A stretch of DNA of 64,000 nucleotides from Pyropia yezoensis. Its lineage: Eukaryota; Rhodophyta; Bangiophyceae; Bangiales; Bangiaceae. Where the stretch lies: positions 3,460,324-3,524,323 of the forward strand of contig CM020620.1 in the NCBI GenBank assembly GCA_009829735.1, in the 5' to 3' direction. Shown one piece after another: positions 7,766-17,384 of the stretch (position 1 is its first letter; every line of letters starts with the position of its first letter). The position numbers and the translations under genes are program-made. Under the pieces are notes generated by a model. That model did not search any database. It worked only from the letters and a program-made list of their open reading frames with translations, and was not told where the DNA came from.

Positions 7766-10700
7766 TTACAGTTGGTGTCGTCGCCTCATGTAAGGCATGA
7801 GGAGTTGGCGGGGTATATTCGCCGCTTGTTCCCAGGTGGGTGAGTCGTATCCGACCCACATAACCTTGACGTACCAGGGTCCTGGTAGGTCCGGGTCGGT
7901 GTGTCCGACCACGCTCTCTACTTGGTATGGAATCCCATCCGGTCCCACCGGGTCATCTGACCGGTGGGTTGTAAGAGCTTCATGTACCAACCCAGCCGGT
8001 ACCGGCTGAGGCTGTTCCGGCTTCGGAGCAGGTGTCACATCGTTGAGGTTGATGCGTTGTATCTCCGTATCGGAGTGCAGGATGACAGAGTGATCATCTC
8101 TGTGTAAGATCTGGTACGGTCCCTTGACCGGTTGCATAAGCTTGTTCCCTCGGAACTTCTGGTGTCTGATATAGACCCAGTCACCTGTTACCAGGGTTGC
8201 GTTGCGCACCCGTAACCGGGCGTCGAAGTTCTTCTTGTATCGAAGTTGTGTTCTGTCAAGGGCACCCTTGAGCTTAGGAATCATCCACTATAGCTTGGCC
8301 CCGCTCGGGGTGTCGAGTCGAGACAGCGCGTCTCCGAGGTGGTGGGTTGACCCAGCCTTATACACGGTGCGGTAGTCGTGCTCGGCCATCTTCAGCCTCC
8401 ATCGGGCTAGCCTCCCATGGCTATCGGAATCCTTGTCACCAAGGTTGAGGAGCCATCGTAGGGGTTCGTGGTCGGACCTCACGATGAACCTGGAGCCCTC
8501 CAGGTATGGACGGAGCAGTTGCACTGCCCATATAACCCCGAGGCACTCACGCTCGGTGGCACTATAGTTACGCTCAGCCGGGTTGAGTGTCCGGCTGAAG
8601 TACCCTACCGGACGTAGGTCCGGGATAACGTTATCGGAACCGATCAACGTCTCTCCCTGTAACAGGGTGCATCCCACTTGTGTATCGCATGCATCGACAT
8701 CGATGACGAAGGTACCCCGTCTGTGCGGTAACGCAAGGACGGGTGGGGATAGTAGGGCTCGCTTCAGCGACTCGAATGCCTCCTCTTCGCTAGGCGAAGG
8801 GGGTTGGAGTACCTTGGGCAAGGTACTGCTCGTAAGAACCGTTAACGGTTTAGCAATCCGAGCGAAGTCCTTGACGAACCGTCGGTATACGTTGCACATT
8901 CCCAGGAAGCTCTTGAGCTGCGTCTGGGTGTTAGGGATCCGGGCATCCCGGAGTGCCCGGGTATTGGCTTCGAGTACCCCTAGTTTACCAGGGGTTACCT
9001 GGTGGCCCAGATACTCGACCGTCTGTTGGAAGAAGGCGCACTTCTTCAGACGCAGGGTTACCCCGGCGTTCCGCAAGAGGGTGAGTACCTCGTCAACATG
9101 TTGCACATGGTCATCCATGTTACGCGAGAAGACGATGACGTCATCGAGGTACACTAGGCAGTTACGCCACTTCACCCCCGACAGTATAATGTCGATAGCC
9201 CGCTGGAATGTAGCGGGGGCGTTGGACAATCCGAAGGGCATCCTTAGGAACTCGTACACTCCACTGTGACAGACGAATGCCGTCTTGGGGATATCCTCGT
9301 CCGCCACCGGGATCTGCCAGTATCCGGCAGTCGATGGTGGTAAACACCGTAGCTTCCCCCAGGGAGTCGATGCATTCATCCATCCTTGGTAAAGGGTATG
9401 TGTCCTTCTTGGTAACCAAGTTGAGGCGTCGATAATCGATGCAAAACCGAGGGGTTTGATCCTTCTTCGGTACGATAACGACTGGGGCACCCCACTCCGA
9501 CATCGAAGGTCGTATCACCTTCGCTTCACTCATCCTCTTCACTTCTCCATCAACGATCTCTCGTTGCATAGGTCCCGCTCGGTGCGGTTGCGACCGGGCG
9601 GGGCGTGCGCCTGGTACCAGGTCTATACGATGTTGGGTTGCCCCAATGGTACCCAAGGCCCCGCCTGTCCACATGACGTCGTGCTTTCTTAGCATCCGTC
9701 GTACCCCTTCGGCTACCGGAGGGGGAAGGTGGTCGAGGTCAGCCTCGGCCAGAGCCTGCGATGCTTCTTGGTCCTTTGGCGGCATGTCCACCGAAGGCGC
9801 CGATGGGTCAGGCTTCCCGTCATCGGGTTGCTGTCGCTCGGTGGTCTTGGCGACCGCCAGCACCTCAAGTGGTTCCACTTGACCTTCCTTGTCAGGGGTA
9901 AGGATATCTCCTTCGTAGAGTTCGGCAATCCCGAGGATAGTTCCCTTCGGGAGGGTGACTGCCTTACGGCGATAGTTCGCCATCACTAAGAGGGACGACC
10001 CTTCTGATGGGAGGTCTATGAGACCGTTGGCCATGGTCAACCCATGGCGCTTGTACGTCCGCAAGTTGGACTTGACTCTGCAGATGCCTGCGAGGTCACA
10101 GTTAACCGGGAGGACTGTCTCCGACAACGGCTCAAAGCGAGTTCGCTTGGCCAACCGAAGTGTCTTCGGCTCGACGCTTGCGTACACCTCAGCCACGTTA
10201 ACATGGCTCCCTTGTAGCGTCAGGTCCCTGACGATAGCCGTATGTCCTCGCTTCGTCCCGTCAGCTTCTTGAAGCTCGACGGTCCTCCGGCCTGGCTGGA
10301 TTGCATCCACGTGAACGTTGATGAAGGTGCACCCTAATATGCAGGGCACCGATAGGGTCCTACACACCCGGAAGTCGAGTTCCGTGGTGAGTTCCCCGAT
10401 GGTAACCCGCAGCGACATCGCTGCGGTCGTACGAATGAGGCGACCATTCGCGTCCTTGATGGTGGGTCCCCGAGTCACTCTGACTCGCGGAAGCCACTTG
10501 TCCGGGAGGGTATCCTTCCGGATAAGGTTGGGTCCAGCCCCTGTATCCAGTATAGGGTAGTACGATCGGGTCGACTGGGGGTCAACCCCCAGTGTGGCTG
10601 ATACCTTGATGTTCTCCAAGGTGAACAGCACGTGGCCTACACCGATAACCGGTGTAACTCGGGCATCCTGAACAGGGCCCTTGTCTGGTTCCATGTGACG

Positions 10701-10898
10701 GGGCTTCCCGTCCTCTCCTCCCGTTATCGGGAGGTTCTCATCATTCCCCTGACTCCGTGTCGTCGGGGCCGGAAGGTGTACCCGGGGATTGATGCGGCGC
10801 CGGCTCAAGCGCGCTCGCCGTGGGGCTTTCCCCGCGGTACTCCGGGGTGGCTTGCTTGGGTTACCCCAGCGCCCCTCGGTCATCCTTCCTCTTACTCG
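7766..10898 (-). pseudogene. A1 Pol polyprotein (protease, RT, RNase H, truncated integrase, chromodomain)
   Basis: Pol can be read from the frameshift site at 10898, or from ATG 10883 (MTEGRWGNPS). It has an aspartic protease motif ILDTGAG, RT with PRFCIDYRRLN and CLVYLDDVIVF, RNase H with VIDVDACD, TERECLGVIWA and HHLGDALSR, then the integrase tail and a chromodomain (VESVVGH, YVKVMWVGYDSPTWE). Compared with A2 there are three lesions. A 5-bp deletion near 9328-9330 shifts the frame inside RT, just after TTIDC. A 1,044-bp in-frame deletion at 8300/8301 removes the end of the RNase H linker plus the integrase zinc finger and catalytic core. TAG at 8288-8290 stands where A2 has TCG. The copy cannot make an active integrase. 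Confidence 0.88.
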
Positions 10899-13075
10899 TT
10901 TCCCGCCCTTGGTCGGGTGCTGTCCGCCGGGACATCCGGCTGAGGAGGTGCCTCCTCGACGGCCATTACTCCACCTGGAGCTGGCTGCCTACCGGGTGCG
11001 GGTCCGGGTGCTCTGGTAGGATACCCCCCGGTGGATGCCTTGCGTTGCACCGCTGCCCGCCGAGACTCCTCGGGGATGAGTGGGCAGGAAGACACCCAGT
11101 GCGGGGGATCCCCACACAACATGCATCCGGACGTACCGGTCCCCCCTTGAGTTCGCATCGGGGTAGCCCCGTAGCTGCGGTTGCCTCCCTCTGGCGCCCG
11201 AGTGCCTGCTCCTTGGTAGGCCTTGGGTCCTTGGGTCAACCGGAACATGGACTCCCCCAACCGGTTGGGTCGGCCCGCAATCTGCGGAGGTGCCTCCGTG
11301 CGCACCGCCCATGTTGGCAAGGGTTGGTGAGGGTTACCCGTCACTGGGGAGTACCCCGTAGTCCGTACGTACGGGACGCGACGTCCCGTGCCTTCGCTGA
11401 CCTGGAACTGGGTCCCCGCCGGAGCGATGTACGCTACCGTACCTTGCTCATCAATCACCGGCGTAGCCGGTAACAGCAGGTGGCCCTGCTGGTCAACCAG
11501 TGGTTCCTCCTCGCCCGTGGGGGCGTACTCGGTAGCCACCAGTACCGGTGCGGCCTTCCGTTCCATCTTGTCTTGCCTCGGTACCGGGGTAAGATTGAGC
11601 TTGCTCCCCTCACCCGTGGGCTTTGAGGCCAGAGCACACTCCGGGTGAAGCACCCGGTAGGCGTCCCCCAGGGACTTGCACGTATGCATCAGTCGACTGA
11701 AGTTCGTCCGTGCCGTGTTGGCGCCCCGTGCGGATATCCGCACGTAGTTGGGTACTCCTGCGAACAGGATGGCCCGTAGCTCCCCTTCGCCGAGGAGCTT
11801 CCCCAGCTCGTAGTCGAGCTCTTGAATCCGTCGTCCGAACATCTCCTCATCGTCCCAGCTCTGGGCGGTGGCAGTGCGCAGGGCCCGGTAGTGGTCCTCG
11901 CACTTGTCCTCACTGAGGTAACTGCTCAGCAGCTCCTTGAGAATCCCACGGTAATCCATGGGGGTGGCCGCAACCCTCATTCCCGGCATCGGGGATGCCT
12001 GGCGAAGGATGCCTCGCACCCGTTCATCAACAAAGAACGGGAGGATCTCCAGGGCCAGCCCCTCGTTAACGAGGGCCTTGTTCGCGGCTGCCTTGAAGCT
12101 AGTCAAGAAGCCGATGACTGCCAACGGGCGTCCGTTCGGCCCCCCGAACATAGGGACTCCCTTCATAAGGGTCTTCATAGAGCGGATCGCCCGATGCGAC
12201 GTAATACGCATCGATTCCGATACGGTGGTAGAGCGGTCCTCCAAACGATAACGTTCCGGAGTAAGAACCGACCGGAAGACCTCGTTGACGATCTCCGTAT
12301 CAGCGTCCTGGATATCCAGTCGCTTAGCCAGTTGATGAGCAAACTCATCGGACTCCATCAGCTTCAGTAGGCTCGCAGTTACCTGCGCGGTCATGGCTTC
12401 CACCACTGAAGATGGTACTTCAGGCGTCGGCACCTCGTGAACCCGAGTTGCCTGGCCTCCTTCGTCGTGGGGATACTGTGAGAGGGTACCCCCTCCCCCA
12501 ATAACCGACTGTCCACCGGCGTAAGTATCCGCCGGGTCGTGTCCGCGGAGTCCGCTTCGGGTGCTCCGAGCGTATCGCTCCGTGTGACTCCGTTCCAACT
12601 CTGCCGACGAGTCGGATCCATACCCCATTGTGTCCGGGGGCTGTCCGGGAGTTGCTGCGCCGGGGTCGACCCCGGTGGACTCCGAAAGTAGTCCGGCCGG
12701 TTCGAACCGTACCGGTGTGGGAGGAACACGACGGGGTCCCGTCGTGTGGCGTGTTGACATCAACACAGCCATTGCGTCCTCCGTCCGCTCTTGACGAGCG
12801 TCGAGTCCGGAAAACCGGGCCTCGATGCGGGCCTATGATGCCGTCAGGGAATCCCCTGGTGAAAGAGGCGGCAAAGTGCGGTCGGTCGATGACAGTTGAG
12901 GCGGGCCCCCGCCTCCTGCCGTCCGAGCCGTGCCAAACGTCGATCCGGCACCGGAAAGCATTGGCGTCTCAATGTTGTCGATCGGGTTCCCGATCCCGGT
13001 TCCCGTAGTCACCTCCGGAGTCGGCGTCGACGCCGATCCGTCATCTTGAACGTTCCCCGTCTCTTGGGTAGACAT
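10892..13075 (-). pseudogene. A1 Gag (capsid and zinc-knuckle nucleocapsid), one nonsense codon
   Basis: The frame runs from ATG 13075 (MSTQETGNVQ) to TAA 10892-10894, 728 codons, with one TAG at 12833-12835. A downstream ATG at 12772 (MAVLMSTRHT) opens the 626-residue remainder. The middle resembles Ty3-type capsid (helical region with PFFVDERVRGIL, YRGILKELLSSYL and EDKCEDHYRAL). Near the C-terminus CMLCGDPPHWVSSC is a C-x2-C-x4-H-x4-C zinc knuckle that would bind the genomic RNA. The TAG is most simply a changed CAG, but A2 has lost this part, so an original stop with initiation at 12772 is not excluded. Confidence 0.8.
10898..10904 (-). promoter_or_regulatory. -1 frameshift heptamer GGGAAAC at the gag/pol junction (A1)
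   Basis: In the gag frame it reads G GGA AAC, then GAG and the TAA stop. After a one-base backward slip the frame runs through ATG 10883 into protease. The pattern X XXY YYZ is the known retroviral -1 slip site. A2 has the same heptamer at 54098-54104. G-rich sequence downstream could fold, but no single convincing stem was found by eye. Confidence 0.65.
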
Positions 13076-13280
13076 AGTCACAATCAGTCAACCGACGTAA
13101 CAATCACCACGAATAAGAGAGCGAGGGGGTAGATTGGGGAGAGTAACAGTAGATCACAGTCAAAGGTAAAAACTCAACACAATCGATCAGGTCGCAACAC
13201 CACGAGTACAAGAAAAGGACCGGATCCCTATCCGTGTGCCAGGGCCGAAGACGGCGTCACCACAAGGGTGACGGAAACCC

Positions 13281-13299
13281 GTCCCCTGCTGCTTTACCA
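13281..13299 (-). promoter_or_regulatory. Primer-binding site of A1
   Basis: On the element strand, one base after the 5' LTR, comes TGGTAAAGCAGCAGGGGAC. It begins with TGG, as expected for pairing with the CCA end of a tRNA primer. Families B and C have almost the same site (TGGTGGAGCAGCAGGGG). The tRNA cannot be named from the sequence alone. Confidence 0.75.
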
Positions 13300-13300
13300 A

Positions 13301-13663
13301 TGTAGCACAATAGGAATCCGTCGCACGTCCACTCTCAGGGAACACTCACCAAGGGGGATCGGCACCAACGTCACAGGGAGGCCAAGGTTGCTGTCCTTGG
13401 AGCGCAAGCCACGGGACCAAGATGGGAGCCCAAATGGGAAGGGTTTGTTGTTCTGCCTTGGCCGGCGGTGGATTCGCCGCCGGCCCCCTCGTTATAAACC
13501 CTCGGAGACACTACTAACTACCCTCCACCCCAAGATGCAAGTCCCTCTGGTCATACGTAACTTGTAGATACCGTGACCAGTACGGACTCTCAAATTGAAA
13601 GCCAAGGATTAGAAGTAGCCCCCCTTGCATTAGGGTCACAATACGGCCAACCATATTGCTACA
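13301..13663 (-). repeat. A1 right LTR (5' LTR of the element)
   Basis: It runs from TGTAGCACAA to TTGCTACA, a 7-bp terminal inverted repeat (TGTAGCA and TGCTACA). The target copy GCTCC follows directly at 13664-13668. It carries the hairpin (13460-13485) and TATA (13491-13499) expected to start the gag-pol transcript on -. Confidence 0.93.
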
Positions 13664-13668
13664 GCTCC

Positions 13669-13863
13669 TCTACCCGTGATCGCCTCGCACGGTCACCCTC
13701 CTGTCGCCATGGAAGCGGCGCTTGCGCCTCCCGAGGGCTGGTATGCCCGCTCCCTCGCAGCCAGGGCAGCGACTACAAGTGCTCTTGAACATCAATCTCT
13801 TTGCCATGACATCGCCGCGCACGTCTGGAAGGACCGCGCAGCTCTTCTTGAGCCTTACTTGTA
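13669..13863 (+). pseudogene. PIF/Harbinger-type transposase, C-terminal part after the A1 insertion
   Basis: After removal of A1 and one GCTCC copy, the transposase frame continues here without a shift and ends at TAG 13861-13863 (last residues LLEPYL). The piece has a helical, charged character (RSLAARAAT, HDIAAHVWKDR), as in the C-termini of HARBI1-like transposases, where a short helix follows the DDE fold. It shows that the insertion hit the coding sequence and that the reconstruction is right. Confidence 0.85.
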
Positions 13864-13876
13864 GGCCATCTAAAGG

Positions 13877-13922
13877 TTTTTTTTTTTCCTGCTTGCGTTG
13901 GGCAGCAAGCAGGTTTTTTTTT
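13877..13922. terminator. T-tract, 9-bp hairpin, T-tract after the transposase stop
   Basis: Eleven T (13877-13887) are followed by CCTGCTTGC (13888-13896), an 8-base loop, GCAAGCAGG (13905-13913) and nine T (13914-13922). It begins 13 bases after the transposase stop. The shape resembles a Pol III or intrinsic terminator. In a eukaryotic Pol II gene its role is uncertain. Confidence 0.4.
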
Positions 13923-15265
13923 CCTATACTATTGCTCTTACTTGAGAGATGTCATGTTGGGTCAGCCGCCAAGTCCTGACCACCCCGGCGGTGTCAGCTC
14001 GGTGGTGTCCCCACCAACGACACAGCCCCCGTCGCCGCCGCGGCGGCTGCCCCCACCGCCGCCGCCGTCGGTGGTCGGCGGTCGGCCCGCGTCGCCGCCG
14101 CGGGAGCCAGTCCCATTGACGGCGGCGGAGGCGGGGGCAGCTGCCCAGGCCGCCGCCGCGGGAGCTCCCGCGGCGCTGGCGGCCATGGCGGTGGCCGCCG
14201 CAACGGCGGCGGCGGCGGCGGCGCGCCGAGCAACAGCCACCGACCCGCGGCTGCACAGGGGGCGAGGGGGGGGGGGGGGGGACGCGCGAAGTCACCGCGG
14301 GGCTGGTGGGTTGGCTGCCGCTGCTGCGACAGCGGCTGCAGCCGCCGCCGCCGCCGCAGCGGAGGCCTCTGCGGCGGGCGGCGGCAGCGGAGGTGGCGGT
14401 AGCGACGGCGGGGGCGGCGGCCGCACCCTCTGCCCCACACCTGGTGGTGCCGCAGCCGCCACGGCCGCCGCTGCCGCCGCTTCCGCCAAGGCCGTCCCCG
14501 CCGCCGCCGACGGGGAGCGTGCACACACTGCCGCCCGTGGTCGCCGCGTCGTGGTCGCGGCCGCCCAACGAGACGAGCACGTCTACTTCGTGGGCAGGGG
14601 GGGTGCTCGCCGACGCGTGGCTTGGCGACCGCCGCGAGCAGTCGCCGGCGTGTTATAAAGGGGGGCGGGGGGGACCCCGTCGTCCCTTGGGGGGGTGGGC
14701 GGGAGGGACGCCGGCGGCAGCATCGATCAGGACCTGATGGTGGGTGGCAGCCCAATCGCCGCTAGCGCCGCCCAGACGGCCCCCACCGCCCACGTCGACG
14801 GCGGCCGCTCGGCGGCGGCGGCGACGGCGCCGTTTGAGGCGACGGCCCCCCCTCACCCTCCCGGCGGCGCCCTCCGGGCACGGGCAGGGACGGTGACGAG
14901 TCGGGGGGCGGGGGGCGGGATGCCCCCCCCCCCCTCCTCCCTTCTCCGCAGCCCTTTCAGCACCCCCACTCGCCCCCCCCCCTGCTTGGCTCTGCCAACG
15001 CCACCGTCGCCGCCGCCGCCACCGCCAGGGTCGCTGCGCCCGCCGACGCAGACGCCGACAGGGAGGCGACCACGACGGTGGGGAGGCTCGACGACAGCGG
15101 CGGCGACGTGGATGGCGACGTGGACGGCGGCGTGGACGGCGGCGGCAAAGGAAAAAGACTTCTTCTGGAAGAGCCTGGAAAAAACCTCCGCCACTTCACG
15201 CACACACCACAGAAAAACACACACAGAAAAAGATGCAACAGAGGTACAAACAACAACTAACGCCC
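13923..15265. other. GC-rich low-complexity spacer between the two convergent Harbinger genes
   Basis: Dense GCC/GCG/CCG codon-like repeats and G- or C-runs (for example 14268-14281 and 14926-14935) give long Ala- or Pro-rich frames on both strands. None has a recognisable domain, so no gene is called. Part of it (15150-15260) is A/C-rich on +, that is T/G-rich on -, which suits the 3' untranslated region of the Myb-like gene ending at 15266. Confidence 0.5.
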
Positions 15266-16166
15266 TCACACAGTCACAGAGCCGGTCGAAAGGCCGCCGT
15301 CCGTCGACTCCTCTTCAGTAGAAACATCCAGCTTGCTAGGGTCCATGCCGGCCGCCGCGGCGGCCCGCTTCAGACTTCGCTCAAACGCACTCTGCTTCGT
15401 GGCCTGGGACCTCCTGCCCCGTGTCGCAGTCCGCGTCGCCGGTGCACGCCGCGGTCGCGGCTGTGAGAATGGCCGCCGCTTGCGCTGGCGCACGTTGCCG
15501 GCATCCCCGTCGCTGTCTGTGCCATTGTCGCCTCCAGGGAAAAGCGTCAACGCCGCATCCGCAACACGCGCTGTGACAGGCACGCCAGAGCGCGCTACTT
15601 CGTCGCTCGTCCCGCGCAGATCCGCACCGGCTGCGTCCGCGCGGGTCAACCTCTCCAAAGCCCTCGCGGCCGCCTCGTGGTACGCGGACTCAGCGTTGTC
15701 TGCCGGTTTCTGCTCGGCGGGAGCGGCCGGCACAACGGCGGCCGCGCCTTGATCGTAGAAGGCTGCTACATCAGCAACCGCTTCCAGCTCCATGCGGGCG
15801 GTCGGCACAAAAGCGGCCGCCGTCCCCGCGGCCACCACGTCAGCAGCCCCATAGCCGTTGCTCGTGCGCCTGCGCGCCCCATCGGTATTTCCCGCGCGGC
15901 CGGTGCGCAGTGTGGCATCCATCCCCACCTCGTCGTCCGTCTCCAAGCAAAAAACTGCTGGTGCGGCGCAGACTTCCGCAGTGGACGTCGCCGGCGCGGT
16001 GGGCGGCAGCGCAGGGGGAGACGCGCAGGGAGACGCAGACGGGGATTGCGCCTCGTCCAGAAAAGCACCACCCCCCGGTGCAGTATGCCCCAGACCGCCA
16101 CTGGCACCGTCAGAATCAGCGCGTGCGGCAGGGGAGCGCCTGGGCGTCGGGGGCGCCGGCAGATCA
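15266..16166 (-). pseudogene. Myb-like Harbinger partner gene, C-terminal part after the C1 insertion
   Basis: This open frame ends with TGA at 15266-15268. It joins in frame to the Myb part at 26726 when C1 and one copy of GGCAT are removed (the join reads SPDIDMP then DLPAPPTP). The joined tail is Ala/Pro/Gly-rich with a segment of possible helix (AYHEAAARALERLTRAD). A basic patch near the end (RQRKRRPFSQPRPRR) could be a nuclear localisation signal. No enzyme motif is present. It would be the tail of the DNA-binding partner of the transposase. Confidence 0.7.
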
Positions 16167-16171
16167 GGCAT

Positions 16172-16816
16172 TGTAGCGTAATGGAACCCAGATTCCCGGA
16201 CCCAGAAACCACAACCACACACTCAGAGACCACAGTCCGAAGCCCAGGAAGGAACAGGTAAGAGCCCTTGCTGATCCACTCGCCCGCCACGATAAGAGGC
16301 AAAGGTAAACAGGACAAAAGCCCGAGGGAGAAGGAACCCAAAGTACTGTTGATTTTACAAGATGGCCCCGGGGAGAACCCCGGAGCACCCCTCAAGAACC
16401 TCCCCCCCTGGCCCCTCCAGGGGCCCTGAGCGAGGCCCCCAGAGGGCGCCCCCAGCGGGCCAAGTGCCAGCAAGGCACCGGCCGCTCACCGGGCCAACAC
16501 ACAAAAAGCAAGCGAGATCCCCCCACACACAAATGTCAATCCCCCAAAAAAAACCCAGTGGGAAAAAGGGGAAAGACACGAAATCACGCAAGGAAAACAA
16601 ATGCGAAAAATCAAACAAATAACCCGAAGGTCAGTATGCCCCAACCCGGCAAGTCCACCGCTCCGGGTGACCAATCAGGGCACCGGGCGTGTCGCCACTG
16701 CCCCGGGCCACCGATGCAGGGATCCTCGGCCAGCGCGTGGTTCCACGTAACGCTGCCAGCCGGGTCCCAAGGCAGTCTCCCGGGTTCCAACGGTCCCAGG
16801 GGCTCAGAACGCCACA
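16172..16816 (-). repeat. C1 left LTR (3' LTR of the element)
   Basis: It runs from TGTAGCGTAA to AACGCCACA and has the same length as the right LTR. On the element strand a purine-rich AGTGAGGGGGCCA lies just inside (about 16817-16830) as a possible polypurine tract. No clear TATA box was seen. Confidence 0.92.
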
Positions 16817-17384
16817 TGGCCCCCTCACTAGGGCCGAGCGTCCCGCCGGCCACCAAGGAAACCGAGGAAAGGGACTGGGGAACGTCTGACAGTGTTACAA
16901 CAGGGCCACAACGAACGGGTTGTGGGGCCAGTGTCTGTCAACAGGGGCCCCCCGACAAGTGTCTCGTGCCAGGGGAACCCGTTCAGACTGGCCAGGGGCG
17001 GGTACAGGAGAGGTGCAGGCCACGCGCAGGGGAACCAAAGGGGGTGTGGCGCAGCCCGCGCCGGCCGCCCACCTGCGTTCCTCCTCCCCGTCGCCTCCCC
17101 ATGTGGCGCCGTACGCCAGGGGGGGTGACGCGGTGTAGGGGCACAGGCGGGGGCCAGCGAAACGTGGGCGCAGCCCTGGTACCATTTGGAACGCAGGGGG
17201 CCAGTGGATAAGAGCACCCTCACGGGTTCCCTCGTCCCCAGCACCCGGGTCCCATTGTACCATCGTCCCCGCGGCGCTTCCCGTGGTCACCTCGTTCTCC
17301 CCCGTTTCCTCGTTCCGCTTCTCCGTCTCCGTGCCCCCGTACCCCATCACCCGTACCCCCACGTTCCCCTCCACCCTGGCCCCT
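16817..17384 (+). other. Leader between the C1 3' LTR and its antisense ORF
   Basis: No gene is supported in these 568 bases apart from a possible GTG-started extension of the next ORF from 17283. The sequence is GC-rich and non-repetitive. It holds the presumed polypurine tract on - next to the LTR. Confidence 0.35.

Larger units (their letters stand above)
3998..13663 (-). mobile_element. Family A chromovirus copy A1, complete from LTR to LTR but defective
   Basis: It is bounded by 363-bp LTRs at 3998-4360 and 13301-13663 and flanked by the direct repeat GCTCC (3993-3997 and 13664-13668). Gag and pol read on -, so the right LTR is the 5' LTR. A long ORF on + sits between the 3' LTR and the end of pol. 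The element lies inside the Harbinger transposase ORF, and the frame is restored exactly when the element and one target copy are removed. The LTRs differ at only about 3 of 363 sites, so the insertion is recent. Relative to A2 it has a 5-bp and a 1,044-bp deletion in pol. It was probably mobilised by another copy or was damaged after insertion. Confidence 0.93.

Noticed and set aside
13942-15321. Ala-, Gly- and Pro-rich ORFs on both strands between the two Harbinger genes
   Set aside because: Pure codon-repeat composition, overlapping frames on both strands, no motif and no conserved partner.
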